Assembly (NCBI GenBank): GCA_022605405.1
Contig: JABYQQ010000027.1
Span: 533,627-597,626 of the forward strand
Direction of reading: 5' to 3'
DNA: 64,000 nucleotides
Source: Earliella scabrosa
Taxonomy: Eukaryota > Basidiomycota > Agaricomycetes > Polyporales > Polyporaceae
Part shown: in pieces, positions 24,001 to 34,329 of the stretch
Numbering within the stretch: position 1 is the first letter of the stretch
Layout of the letters: each line of letters begins with the position of its first letter
The notes under the pieces: model-generated
Database searches by the model: none
The model's input: the letters and a program-made list of their open reading frames with translations, nothing else
What the model was told of the DNA's origin: nothing
Made by a program: the position numbers and the translations under genes

Positions 24001-25902
24001 CTGGCCATTGTGAAGTTCGAGCTTCGCCCAGTAGATATTGCTCAGGACATTGTACTCCGCCTCAAGGATCTTGCGACCCTTGATTCGAATCGTCGAACCA
24101 AATTTGACAGCGCCTTCTGGCAGCTTGTCAAAGATGCACATCTTCCCATCTCCTTGGACAAGGGAGTACCCGTTGCGCTCAATGGTGCCTGTCGAGAAGA
24201 TACGACCTCTCAACTTCGGGATGTAGTACACATGGGTGAGCGCGATCGGAACTTTGTCACCATCAACCCAAGTGTTACCACGGACTGTGCCCTTCCCGAG
24301 AGCAAGGATCATGTTGCTCGCATCAGCAGTATTGAAGCTGATGGGCGTATCAAATGGTTGATACTCGGAGAAGTCACTTAGGTCGCCCGTGATATGCTGA
24401 GAAGCACCTGAGTCCATCAGCCATGCAGTCCAGTTCTCACTAGAGGCGACGAGGGCCTCGGGGTAGAAAGAACCAACAATGTTAGACGACGCGACTACAT
24501 TTACAGACTGAGACTCGACGACGGTATGCGCATGGGGCTGATTGTCCTTGTTATTCCCTTTGTCCTTGTCCTTATCCTTGTCCTTCGCCTTTCCCTTTCC
24601 CTTGCCTTTGCCCTTGGGCTTCTTCTCGGGATGCTTGTCCCAGCAGTTAGACTCATGATGATTAGAGCCACCGCAGTGAGAGCAAGGACCCTTAGGCTTA
24701 GGCTTGGTCTGCGAGACCCGGTTCGCGGATTGTCCGGCCTTGCGCAGCGACTCCTCGGCCAAGGTCTTGGACATGATGTCCTCGACGGTGACCTTGTCGA
24801 CGTCGATGGTCGCCATGAGCGCAGAGATCATAGACCGATAGGACTCCGGAATCTTCGACAAAAGGAGGAGGGCCTTCATCTGGGCAGAGAGCGTCACCTT
24901 GTTCTTGGTGATGTCATCCATGCGGTTGACGATACGCATCATCTGATCCTGCAGGGACTTCTGCTCGTTCATCCGAGGTTCAGCCACAAGGGTCTCGAAC
25001 TGTCCCCAGACGTGAGCACTGTTCGGCGTGCCAAACTTGTCCTTCAGGGACTTCCACATGTCCGCTGCGGTCTGTTCCCGAGATGTAGTGGTAGAGGATC
25101 CACTGGTTGTAACGGTGTCGAGAATTTCCGCATCGAGGATGTAATGGAAGCTCTGAGCGACCCGCATGTACATCATGCCGCGAGCCTGCCCGTCGAGCTT
25201 GTCCCAGGACTCCTGCTTGTCGGCAGCAGTTGGACGTTTGGTCTTGCCGTTGACGACGTCCCAACAGCCCATGAAGATGAAGTAGCCCTTCATCTTGGCA
25301 GACCAGTCGGTGTACTGGTTCGCCGACGAAAGGGAAGGGATAGAGTCGAGCTTGACGTCTCCCATGATTGATAAGAGAAAGTGCGATGAGTCGAGATAGT
25401 CCTCCGAGAAGTCTACGGATGTTGTTACCGGTGTGACCGGCGGAAGCGGTGTTGCGATAGGAGGAGGTAACTCGACGAGAGGAGGAGGGAGAGTCTCGAA
25501 TGGCTCAGGGATAACCTCCGGAGTAGGAGGGATTAGGACGATGAAAGGAAGAGGAGTGGTATAGGGTGTGTCTGATGCGACTGGAAGGGCAGTGTTGACT
25601 CCAGCAAGGAAATCCTCTTGGTCAGGAGAGGGGAAAGCCCACTTGAATGTGTCAGGATAATCTTCGGGTTGAACGGGAACCCCGTTGTACCGATGAGGAC
25701 AAGGACTCCGGTGACAGTTGTACCAGAAGCCGTCTTCCGGATGGAGATGAGAATCGGCAGGGTATTCCTCGTCGAGAACGTGTGGAAGTTCCTGACAAGA
25801 GTCGACGGTGGGTTTGTAGTCAGAGGAGTCAGACGACGACTGGGAGTCAATCAGATCCTCGACTTTCGCCTCAGAGGGAGGAGATGCTGGTGTCGGCTCC
25901 AA
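21061..25902 (-). CDS. Copia gag-pol polyprotein
   Basis: The frame is uninterrupted for 1613 codons. Numbering from 25902: zinc knuckle CSHCGGSNHHESNC from C407; aspartic protease MDSGAS with D497; integrase HTDLDG D711, SDRGGEY D774, AERWNR E810, a D-35-E spacing; reverse transcriptase YVDD at 1294-1297; RNase H near the C-terminus (DSDWAEDRDDRHSTSG, SSTEAEYKAASD). The first in-frame ATG is at residue 180 (25365). The 179 codons before it look genuinely coding, so translation may start from a spliced 5' exon; an acceptor-like ACCACAG lies at 25909. The stop is only a few bases from the polypurine tract. All catalytic residues I can check are present. Confidence 0.93.
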   Translation of the reverse strand: MEPTPASPPSEAKVEDLIDSQSSSDSSDYKPTVDSCQELPHVLDEEYPADSHLHPEDGFWYNCHRSPCPHRYNGVPVQPEDYPDTFKWAFPSPDQEDFLAGVNTALPVASDTPYTTPLPFIVLIPPTPEVIPEPFETLPPPLVELPPPIATPLPPVTPVTTSVDFSEDYLDSSHFLLSIMGDVKLDSIPSLSSANQYTDWSAKMKGYFIFMGCWDVVNGKTKRPTAADKQESWDKLDGQARGMMYMRVAQSFHYILDAEILDTVTTSGSSTTTSREQTAADMWKSLKDKFGTPNSAHVWGQFETLVAEPRMNEQKSLQDQMMRIVNRMDDITKNKVTLSAQMKALLLLSKIPESYRSMISALMATIDVDKVTVEDIMSKTLAEESLRKAGQSANRVSQTKPKPKGPCSHCGGSNHHESNCWDKHPEKKPKGKGKGKGKAKDKDKDKDKGNNKDNQPHAHTVVESQSVNVVASSNIVGSFYPEALVASSENWTAWLMDSGASQHITGDLSDFSEYQPFDTPISFNTADASNMILALGKGTVRGNTWVDGDKVPIALTHVYYIPKLRGRIFSTGTIERNGYSLVQGDGKMCIFDKLPEGAVKFGSTIRIKGRKILEAEYNVLSNIYWAKLELHNGQRVHLNVSRFRTLHRRFGHLGKDALRHLPKNVRGVDSVDSPEDEDEPCEGCAWGKSTRLPFPPSDKRATEPLELVHTDLDGPMRTQAIGGYKYFAGFIDDYSGLARAYYLKSKSDAFQAFLDYKAWAETQTGRKIKKVRSDRGGEYTSTEFSELLRSHGIEHQKTMPGSPQQNGHAERWNRTIVEKAMAMLHQAGLSHGFWQLAVDAAVHIYNRQPMRRHKWQCPITKWDGTVPDVSYFRVFGCKAFVHVQKAKREGKLDKKAVEMIFVGYESGSKGYKFWNPANRSIVVSRDVTFDEESFPARKLPGNHPVTPDDHPFPDDQSDKASEADVDGHEDDLHPEIVPELPDLPPDPPADAQPPPAEAPPPADAPAPPPPQPPQPPAVPPPKPAHKRGRHPPVGEQPPSLARDRPRRENAGKRSESKTRDNVYGDEPPAKVDARTDPDGTQREDQALLMFLMASQYKTGIPNSHKEAMKSPEAEKWRDAEKAEYDSLLENKTWVLVPRPKDRHVVSNRWVYDIKHDGRYKARLVAKGFTQVWGEDYHETFSPVARFESIRYLLAHAALEDWDIESMDVKTAFLNGDLDEEIYMEQPEGWIVPGKEDHVCLLKKAIYGLKQASRQWNVKIHQSLISLGFKRTYSDAGIYVYRRQGGDHVTIVVLYVDDLLLLGDQPGHIQHVKRSLSKQYKMTDLGPVQRFLGLRITRDRASRIIEIDQEEYIQSVLERFHMADCKPSRTPLPAGAVLESSEHTATDASRQRYQSLIGSLLYAMLGTRPDIAFAVTRLSKFNANPSDAHLHYAKYVLRYLQGTKAYRLRYQGASNDGLISYSDSDWAEDRDDRHSTSGFIFLMAGAAISWASRRQPTISLSSTEAEYKAASDTCRQLVWLRTFGEELGDDMSRPTPMCLDNQGSIFLSVNPVIDRRTKHIEVRYHFIREQVELGSTEIFYVATADQLADALTKNVPLAIQSKFVQEIGLAYVTS

Positions 25903-26406
25903 AACTGTGGTCTAGAAGGGTGCGATGATTGACGATGCCACGTGCGAAACGGTAGATGGGGAACACCTATTGAGGCGAGCCAAGAGAGTCAGGAAGCTGG
26001 AGATCCCGACAATCTGGATAGAAGTTGCCAACTGTGCCCAGAAAGACTATAGTAGCTATACGAGAGCAAAGGGTACGGTAAGGAGGGTCCACACGGTTGT
26101 CCTCCGTCTCCAAAGGTGATAAGCACCCCGGATACAACTGCTGGCGGGCGCAAGTGCGTGGCCTGGCAGAGGGATACCTGAAAGCCCAAATGCCTCGAGA
26201 GCACAACAGGCTGTACAACAGTACTAGCTACGCGACAACTAAACAAAAGCGCTCAGGGCTGCGTCACGAGCGCAGGAATGTCCCCCTGGCAGCAGTGTCG
26301 GCGGGCACAGTCAAGAGGTGAGGAAAGATGGAGGGAGCACGGGCAGAGAGTCGACGAAGAGAGAGGTGTGCGCACGAAGGTGTCGACGAAGTAGCAACCG
26401 GTCAGA

Positions 26407-26423
26407 GCGCAGGGCTCATAACC
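26407..26423 (-). other. Primer-binding site, half-tRNA-Met type
   Basis: Directly inside the 5' LTR (minus strand) the plus-strand sequence GCGCAGGGCTCATAACC matches the anticodon arm of a tRNA-Met with CAT anticodon, not a tRNA 3' end. Priming by a cut tRNA-iMet half is established for Drosophila copia and yeast Ty5. This fits the same mode. Confidence 0.7.
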
Positions 26424-27003
26424 TGATGAACTTCAGACCTGGAAGGCTGGGAGCCGACTGTAAGTCGAACAGAGAGAGATCTTCAGTCAGTGAGCGAACG
26501 ACTATATTGCATAGATAAGTACCTGTAAGTCGAACAGAGAGAGACTACAAGTACTTAGTCAGTAAGTAAGTAGAGAGCATATGTATGTAAGAGACTTACT
26601 CTTCAGTCAGTGAGCGAACGACTGAAGAGCAGAGGCGAAATGTGAGCTGCTTATATAGACGTAGGGAAGGTAGCTGAGTAAGCGTAGAAAGCAGTCACAT
26701 GTTAGCCACAAGACGATGAGTAAGAGGCATACGAGGCTATGGTGCGAGGATGAGTCAGTATGACGCGAGGATGAGCACCAAGTCTGAGTCAGACATAAGG
26801 TCTAGAACTATCCGGAACATCGTAGAACGCACTGGTACGTAGAGGTAAAGTCCGGAAAGAAAGAACTATCGTACAGATGCAGAGTTATCTATATATAGTA
26901 ACGAAGAAGCATAGCCCATGCTGTGCGTCATGTGAACGCATAGCCACAAGTCCATATGGGGACATATCGGTCCGGACAGTGCCGGATAACCCTAAGTTCA
27001 ACA
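26424..27003 (-). repeat. 5' LTR of the copia element
   Basis: 580 bp, reads as identical to 20470-21049 over its length. Confidence 0.93.
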
Positions 27004-27488
27004 GTAAACGGTTTGCGAAGATGCATAGCAGACTCGGGATCAAATTGCTTATCTAACCCGAAGGGGCTGGAGGCGCCACCGAACAAACATACGTATACAC
27101 CGACTCGTCGCGTCCAGGTAGCCGCTCCTCCGAGTTGCCAACTTCACACGACCTCCGCCGAACGCACCGCTGCCCTTGCCGTCCACTATTTACGACGCCC
27201 CCCCCCCTACCCCGGCACTCACACAAAACAGTGTAGGACGTTCATGCCGTGGGAGGAACCTACGCCAACCAGGACCGGGGATCGTCAACGTAGGTTTCTG
27301 CGGGTCGCAAAGCAGCCAATTGCCTACTGGTCGAGTAAGCAACCACGTTACTCTGTATTTCTGCACGCGAGCGGGCACCGCGAAACATGGCGGTCGTGGC
27401 CAGGGCAACGCGTGTGGCGCGGAACAGTACAAGCATATGCACGCGACACGATGCTGGACGTCGGAGGTCTCACTCCGAGAGCTACCGC

Positions 27489-27978
27489 CTACAACTCCTC
27501 GGTGACGAGCACGACCTCCATCGCTTCAGCCGCTATGTAGCGGAAGTTGCCCCCTACAACTCGCGACATCCCCATCCTGACGGCCTCCCAGAACCGCGCA
27601 GGGCGCCCATCCTGAATCCGGAACCTAGGAATCTGGTTGATCCTCAGACGTATGCGAGGCATACGGCCGGGTACGTTTATAGCGGTAATGGATACCAGGA
27701 ATGTCATCTGACAATCATTTGTTGGCAGCAGGACACGCGGACGACGAGCTCGGACTTACCGGATCTATCTGGGCAGTCGATAGAAGAACGCGGCGAAGCT
27801 CTCGGTCGTGTCCGTGTTCCTCGAGGCGCACCTGCATGCCTTCGGAATGCGCTTGCTCGCTTGACCCGTTGATCGCCTCCGCCAACTGAACGACATCGCG
27901 GGAATCTGCGGCGCGTTCGTGCGTCCCGGCACCATCCCCAGGAAGAGCGTCGCGCGGTGGAGGTATGATAAAGGGCAT
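27489..27978 (-). CDS. Small orphan protein, 145 aa
   Basis: Two exons on the minus strand, 27978-27760 and 27707-27489, each 219 nt, join in phase 0 across a 52-nt intron with a strong GTAAGT donor and TTGTCAG acceptor. The protein starts MPFIIPPPRDALPGDG, has a charged helical middle (RLEEHGHDRELRRVLLS) and a conserved-looking C-terminal part (PRIRLRINQIPRFRIQDGR, GGNFRYIAAEAMEVVLV). No family recognised, no signal peptide or membrane segment. It lies next to the copia element but the two are not related in sequence. Confidence 0.6.
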
Positions 27979-28760
27979 AGCTTGACTTGCCCGGCCACAG
28001 GCCCGGCGCGCGGGTACTTGTACGTCGAAGCCGCGTCCCCGCGTCACGTACGGTGGAGTCGCGGGTCCATATCGGGTTGGAGATTCACATGCAATGGCGA
28101 CTGTGCATGTACGCGCACGCCACACGGCCGCGCGGCGCTATATCGTATCGCGCTATGTACAAACGCGGCAACCTGGCGCGCTGATGCGCGCGGGCCTGAT
28201 GCGCACTCCTCTCACATGTGTATAGATAGGCAGGCGGTGGTCTAACGGAGTTTGTCTGCAAACTTCGAGACACGTACAGCGTCTCCCGACACAGATGGAT
28301 TCCGCCTGCAGTCGACCTCTACAACCCTGTACGCGGCTACGCGATCTGCCAGTGCGTAACTTTTGCCTGCTTCGATCGGTACGTCTCGTTTAAAGTTTAC
28401 GTCTGGACAGACCGGCAGCTTCCACCGACCATTCGCACTATGCGTCGAGACCCAGCCCAGAGGCGCGCGACACGTTCATTTGTGCTTGCTAGGCAGCGTC
28501 AGGGTCGCGCGTGTGCCGATTCTGCGGGCCAACGTGCGGATGCGGTCGAAACTGTAAGCGGCGCATCAACACCGAGGCCACATCGCGCACGAGATCCCTT
28601 CCCGCTCCCCCGCTCGAAGCGCTTGCTGCTGACCGGATAACATGCGACCTGTCCTGCAGCACTATATTTCTCTCGAGCACGGTACACGGGCATCGTACGT
28701 TCGTCTCACGGGCTGCAGTCCGCGTCGCCCATTCCATCCTGTTCGGGTACCACGTTGGCC
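27979..28760. other. No supported gene
   Basis: Several short overlapping frames, none convincing. The right part is the likely promoter of the F-box gene that starts at 28761. Confidence 0.4.
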
Positions 28761-30443
28761 ATGTCCTCAACATATGCGGTCGCTGACGAGCCCACGCGTC
28801 TTGCACGGGCAGTCACGAACACCCCGGTGGAGATATGGCAGCGCATCGTCCGCTGCGCCCCTCGCAGTCTTCAGTTCACCTGGTCATCTCTCTCTCGAAC
28901 TATGCGGGAGCTGTCGATGCCCATCCTCTTCCCGTCCTTGAGCCTCGCTTACGGCATTGCACCGTACGATCCGCTGAGCTTCACCAAGTCAGACGCGGCC
29001 ATCCTCGCACGACAGTTCTACCGAAACGAGGCGATTCTCAGGCGCGTCGAGAGTTCGCCGGGGTTCGCACGAGCAGTCAGATCGATCTCGGTTTGCTGGT
29101 ATCAACACTCGTACCCGAAAGGCCTGTACGACAGGCACCTCAGTGAGTTCCTACCCTCGTCAGCCTCTTGCAGCGAGTCCCTGATCCACTGCAGACCTTA
29201 TACAGAAGGCCGTGCAGCGAATGCACATGCTGCAGGCATTCGTTTGGGGCGGACAGACGTACGACCACTCTGCACATATCTATTCGGCCCTCGCTGCCCA
29301 CTGCCCTCGGTTGACGTCGATTGCGATACCGTGCGTGGCTCTCCCGTTCGCTGCAGCTAACCGGCGCTGACGCGCCATGCAGTCATTGTTTCGTGACGCC
29401 CCAGCTTGCGTCGCTGCGCGGACTGACGGCCCTGCGCGTGAGCTACAGTTTCTGGTCTACCGACTACGACCCCTACGGCGGCCGACCCGGAATTCCGCAA
29501 ATAGTCTCGGAGTTGGTGGAAAGGAACTCCCCGTCACTGCGTGATGTCGAATTGCACGGAGACGCGGACTGGTCCGCCCCGACTCCTCGCATATCCTCGC
29601 TCACTGTTGTAGACGCGCACCACGTCGACGCCCTACCCGCAATCATAACTACCAACAACCTCGTCCGGCTGAAGCTTTGCGTCATGGGCGGAGCGATCGA
29701 CGTTGCGCTCTTGGCGATGGCAGCTGCGCCGACCGCGTGCCCCCTTTTGGAGGAATTGAAGCTCGTTGGCGATATCAGCCCGACGGTCGACTGTGACAGC
29801 TTGCGCCACGTCGGTGCATTCCTACGGAACAAGTCTAGACTGCGTATGTTGCACGTGGTGTTCTACTCCGCCAGAACGATGAACCAGGCGCCCCTCCTGG
29901 ACGCCATCCGTGCACTGCCCTCCATCGAAGTCCTAGGATTCGAGCTGTCTCGGTCCCGTTTCGATCGAACGGACATGCTGTACCTGCAAGACGTCGTCCC
30001 GGTCGGGCTGCGCGCGCTGCTCTTGTACACCAACATATGCGACATAGACGTCTCTATGCCGGAAGTAATAGATGTGGTGAGAACGAGCGTTCGATACTGC
30101 TGAGCCGTCCGTTCGACTGATATATTCATCACAGTTCAGGCGTCACGAACGCATGGTGGCGCTACATATCATAGACATGTCCGACAGATCAGTGCTAACT
30201 ATACCATACGATATCATGACCGGCATAGTGGCAGACTTCCCTTCGCTGGAGCTGATCGGCTTCAGGGAGACCGTTGTGCCAATCTGCCGCGGTTATCCGT
30301 CGATCTGCCACCCGCCGCTCCGTTGGGAGGTAGATGTTGATCGCCTCGGATGGTACGACTGGTACTGGTTACTGGAATACGATCACTTGACCGACGTTCG
30401 TGAGTACCCGTTGTCGCTGTTCAGGTCTGGAACGTCCCGTTGA
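28761..30443 (+). CDS. F-box protein
   Basis: Exons 28761-29142, 29195-29330, 29383-30076 and 30135-30443 close in phase to 506 aa; the introns are 52-58 nt. The F-box is at residues 15-60 (TNTPVEIWQRIVRCAP, LSRTMRELSMPILF). Leucine-rich segments follow (LASLRGLTALRVSY, NLVRLKLCVMG, LLEELKLVGD, LRMLHVVFY). The role would be SCF substrate selection. The 3' end is uncertain: an open coding-like segment containing VWNVPLTTFESLAGDN at 30425-30515 suggests one more exon, but a donor with matching phase is not obvious. Confidence 0.75.
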
Positions 30444-31505
30444 CCACTTTCGAATCACTAGCGGGGGACAACACCCCCCTCAACAAGCTCTCCCCGTGTA
30501 ACCTGGAAATTGTCAGCAGGCCGTGCGCCATTTGCAATACTGTTCCCGACGGTCGGCGTAGGTTCATGTATCCTCACTCTCTTCTTCCTCGTGTACTTGT
30601 CCCTGTGTAGAAACAAGCCCAGAAGTCTCGCGAATTCACGCTCGAAAGTGAAACAGGTCTTCTACCGAGAGTACTACGGAAGCGTCCCTTTCATTTCAGC
30701 GTCGGTCCGCTAGGTGTAGGTAAGCGCCTTCACGTCGCGTGCCGATGGGCCATCAGCCGCAGTCTCTGTATGCGGCCCGCCCGCGGCCCATTGATCTGGA
30801 GATACTCGGCTGGTTGTCGCGTGGAAGAAGTGTACAGGTCCGCCCGGAGGGCCATTGCTATTATCATTCCACCGATAGAGGATGTGGATACTTATCTCTC
30901 CACTTGGGTTACCGAATGCCACTGCACACTGCCAAATATTGAGCTCAAAGCCGAGACCAATCTCTACATTCAACACTTGTGTATATCCTTACCCGAAGTT
31001 TCAGTATGCCCGGTTTGGACCATGGTCAGGCCATGGTCAGGCCATGGCCGTTAGAACCACGTGAGCATAAGAGTGGCCGAAACTGACTCAGGTCTGGCAC
31101 TCGTACGACAATGAATAAAGTCTAACGCTGCCACCCTCGCGCTCACTAATACATGGGGGGGCCATGTTCTTGTGCGCTATATGGGGCACTGCCAGTGGAC
31201 AGGCCTAGAAGCCCGGCAAAATCAGTATACATGGTAGAAAGCGAGTGCAAGGACGAGCATGCATAATACACAAAGCTATGTCGTATGTAGACCAACACAT
31301 CTTGGATATCGCCGCATAACCAAGGAGAGCATCAGGAGTGCAGACCCGGTTCATGAAAGGCGTGAACATCTGATCTGTATGGCTAACTATACCGATGCAA
31401 CGTGGAACAGAGACATGATCTGCCCGCTCTTGGGCCGCTCATGAACCAGCTCTAGATGACCATTGAGTTACGAAAGATATCAACAGCTGCTGTTTATACG
31501 CACCG
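30444..31505. other. No supported gene
   Basis: Possibly a lost terminal exon of the F-box gene near 30425-30560, then nothing coding. A short tandem motif (CATGGTCAGGC, three times) is at 31021-31046. Confidence 0.4.
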
Positions 31506-32024
31506 TTAGGCCCGATCGGTCACATCATACCACTTCGCAGGCTGGTTGCCGACTCCCACAAACTCCTTCACGCGTTTGAGGGTTTCCGGATCAACCCGCA
31601 ACTCGGCAGCCTCACGAGAGCTGTTATCCTTGATGACTAGTAGCCACTCCATTGTAGCGCGGTACGGGATCAGGAGGATGTTGCGACGTAAGCGGGGGAG
31701 GTTGGGGAACTGGGTGTATACTTTGTGGGGGATGTAGGCAATTGTGGCGGGCGTCATGCTCTCGACTCGGGAGCGGACTTCGGCTGGGGGCAGGTTGTCA
31801 AGTTCTCCGGGCTCCCGCTCTTCGTAGAGACGTTTCCCCCATGTGAAGATGCACTCCGCATCCAGCCTGATACCGTAGGCGCGGGTTACATTGGGTCCTT
31901 GTGGGACGTCGGAGGCTGGGGTAGGGCGAGCATGTGTGACTTTGTGAGCATGGGTGGGGGAGGGCAATGAAGCACGAGAGGTAGAATCAACCGGCGTATG
32001 AGAGAGAGTCGGTGGAGCCATCAT
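31506..32024 (-). CDS. Hypothetical protein, 172 aa
   Basis: Single-exon frame from ATG 32024 (MMAPPTLSHTPVDSTSR) to the stop at 31506. A low-complexity N-terminal 50 residues precede a compact charged domain (YGIRLDAECIFTWGKRLYEE, LRRNILLIPYRATMEWLLVI, LKRVKEFVGVG). It looks like a small soluble protein. No family recognised. It shares strand with the gene at 32550-33680, 525 bp upstream of it. Confidence 0.55.
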   Translation of the reverse strand: MMAPPTLSHTPVDSTSRASLPSPTHAHKVTHARPTPASDVPQGPNVTRAYGIRLDAECIFTWGKRLYEEREPGELDNLPPAEVRSRVESMTPATIAYIPHKVYTQFPNLPRLRRNILLIPYRATMEWLLVIKDNSSREAAELRVDPETLKRVKEFVGVGNQPAKWYDVTDRA

Positions 32025-32549
32025 GGGTAGAGTCTGAGATGGGTCAGGATGTGGACGTGGCGTCGAATGGACAACGCGTGCCTTGTTTGGCCACCTGCTC
32101 GATTCGAGTCAAAAATGCACGCCAGCCGCCATCCCGATCCTGGATTGATCTATCCCTGATCTATCCACCCGTCCCCTATGTTCCAATGTATGTACATGAA
32201 ATGGCCAAAGACAGACAACAAGTTGACAGGACTAAGTCATTCCCGGATGCTGGCTGTCGTTCAAGTCAACAATGGTGAACGCGAACTTGAAGGGCAGTAC
32301 AGATTGATTGAGGCGAAGGCTCGTATCGTGTCGTGGTCATATTTATCAGTTGGGAGGGGAAGAACCGCACGTTGGAAGAATGTAAAGATCATGGATGATA
32401 TGGGGAGCATAGGCAAAGTCAGACACAGTACAGTAAAACGGATAAGCAGAAGTAAACAAACAGCGTGTAACATGTACATGTACATCAAGTACTCCTCGTG
32501 CGCATGGTAATCTGCAACCCAGTCAGAAGCACATGCGTATAGTACCGGG

Positions 32550-33680
32550 TCAGTTGGCATGGAAATGGGGCTGTGGAGGCTGGTGATGTATGTGTGCGTT
32601 GAGGATGTCGACTGCTCGTCCACGAAGAGACGTCCACTGGCGGTCGGAAACCCAGGTTCCAAGACGTACAAGAGGACCACGGTGGGTCGCTCGAGAGAAC
32701 GCAGCAACAAGCTTTGCACGCGCTTCAACCAGCACCGCTGAGTCTTTCGGGGCATCTTCAAGGGTGCTGTATGGTGTTGCGTCCTCTCGCCGTATTTCTG
32801 CCCACTTCCACCATGCCCCCGCACCAACCATGCCGATGACACTTGTCATTTGGGGGTCGCGAGCAAACGCCACGGAGACATAGAAGGTGAGGTCGGCCAT
32901 GGCTTGGGACAAAAGTTTCGAGCGGGCTTGATCGTACTCGAGCCCACGCAGGCCGCGAGGGGGTGCTTTCTTGAGTTCCCCGATGACCAGCTGGCAACAA
33001 TGGGAGACCCGTTCGCCGTTACGAAGATCCCAGCCCACTCGCGCCTCCGGGTCCGAGGGCATAGGAACGGGGGTGGTCTTGATGTGCAGCACCATGATAT
33101 CGGGGAAGTTTTGATGGGCGTCACGGTCGGGGATGGTTGCATTGGTCGTCGTGGACATGATTGACATATTATCATCATCTAGAACCCATGCATTAGACAG
33201 TTCTATGGCTCTCAAATCCTGATTGTTGTCCGACTGACTCAACTGACCGCCGCCGTGGTTGGACTCGGAGTCTGCTAGGTTCGAGGACCGTAGATCGTAG
33301 GTTATCCCAGGAATTGGAGCATTTGTACTCACCTTCAACATCAGAAGCTAATTCGCGGGACGGTTGGTGTAAACATGAGCAAATGAACACGACCTTGACT
33401 TGTATAAGCTCCCACCATGATCATTATCATCCGTGTCTCTCTCCAAAATCCCAAGCTCTTCCAATCTCTCTCTTGATAGAGATAGATCGAACCTTTCCGC
33501 CGCGCATAGACAGCCTTGGGGAATCACGAAGTTGAATACATCCGCGGCCGTCTGGGTGTATGGCGGGCCCCAATGGCCTTCCAGATTTCTGGGGTTATGA
33601 AGTGTGGAATGAGCAAAAGTACAGAATTGTAAAATTCTCTTGGCAGCGACGTAGGCCTCGGCAGGGGCGGAGGCTAACAT
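32550..33680 (-). CDS. Orphan protein with a 15-nt microexon, 333 aa
   Basis: Three minus-strand exons, 33680-33416, 33347-33333 (15 nt) and 33271-32550, join in phase 1 at both junctions. The introns are 68 and 61 nt with GTGGGA/GTGAGT donors and ATTAG/AGCAG acceptors. The 15-nt exon adds SDVE between LERDTDDNDHG and DSESNHGG. The C-terminal domain (VLHIKTTPVPM, CCQLVIGELKKAPPRGL, LLSQAMADLTFYVSVAFARD, WWKWAEI) resembles a recurrent Agaricomycete orphan type, with a Lys-rich strand followed by a helix. I do not know its function. Without the microexon the frame breaks, which supports it. Confidence 0.65.
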
Positions 33681-34166
33681 TTTCGAGGTCGATAGTGATC
33701 GATATAGTGATGGCGAGGGGGCCACTCTACTGGGTGGACCGTGGATGAAGTGCCCCGTGAGAACGACTGTACAGTTCAGCTACTCAAAGTTCGACGCATG
33801 GGGCGAATGCGCGGGCAGGGGAGCCAGGACCGTCGAATATTCACTCAGAGGTTATATACTAGGGTAGGCCGTTTTCGGTGCTAACATATACGGAAATGCT
33901 TAGCAACCAGGTACCATATATAGTAATCTTTGAGCGTCTTCATCGATTTTGGGCGGCCCATTTTCGGTTATTTCAGGATGTAAGCGCCTATTCGGGCGTC
34001 CTAGGGCATACCTTGGGTCAGAATAGTAATATGGTAAATACTACAGTGAGAGAATTTTAATCATGTTTACCATATCCTGTAAAGCTATTTGTACATATCT
34101 TGCATATTGGTCGCTCTGTTGTGTTCGTCTGGTGATGTCTACGAAGGCTTTTTATGAGCTTTACCA
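33681..34166. other. No supported gene
   Basis: AT-richer intergenic stretch between the orphan gene and the MITE; nothing recognisable. Confidence 0.45.
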
Positions 34167-34324
34167 TACAGTCTTCCCCCGCTCGAGTCACCCCGCTAAG
34201 TGGGTCGCCTCGCACCACAGCTGAGCGCTTTGTTGGCGTTCTGCCATCTGGTGCCACCTCCTGCCAAAAAGTTGCCCTATAAGGCAGGTGACCCATCGAC
34301 CGGATTGAACGGGGGATGACTGTA
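34167..34324. mobile_element. TA-flanked short MITE, copy 2 (158 bp)
   Basis: Same ends (TACAGTCTTCCCCCG and GGGGGATGACTGTA) and same internal order as 13079-13240, with a few small indels (for example a 6-bp CCATCT insertion and short deletions). It sits just before the ATG at 34330. Confidence 0.8.
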
Positions 34325-34329
34325 CCTTG

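Larger units (their letters stand above)
20470..27003 (-). mobile_element. Full-length Ty1/copia LTR retrotransposon (6534 bp)
   Basis: The element is flanked by the 5-bp target duplication GTAAA (20465-20469 and 27004-27008). It has two 580-bp LTRs with TG and CA ends that read as identical, and one long gag-pol frame on the minus strand. Identical LTRs imply a very recent insertion. The order protease, integrase, reverse transcriptase, RNase H defines the copia type. A primer-binding site and a purine-rich tract sit just inside the LTRs. With an intact frame and intact ends it could be mobile. Confidence 0.96.

Noticed and set aside
22438..25371. Long plus-strand frames of 150-300 codons (for example 22984-23895, 24526-25371)
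   Set aside because: They are antisense shadows of the intact copia polyprotein, whose motifs are unambiguous on the minus strand.
30400..30424. 25-nt intron at the end of the F-box gene (28761-30443)
   Set aside because: Far below the 50-nt minimum seen elsewhere in this window.
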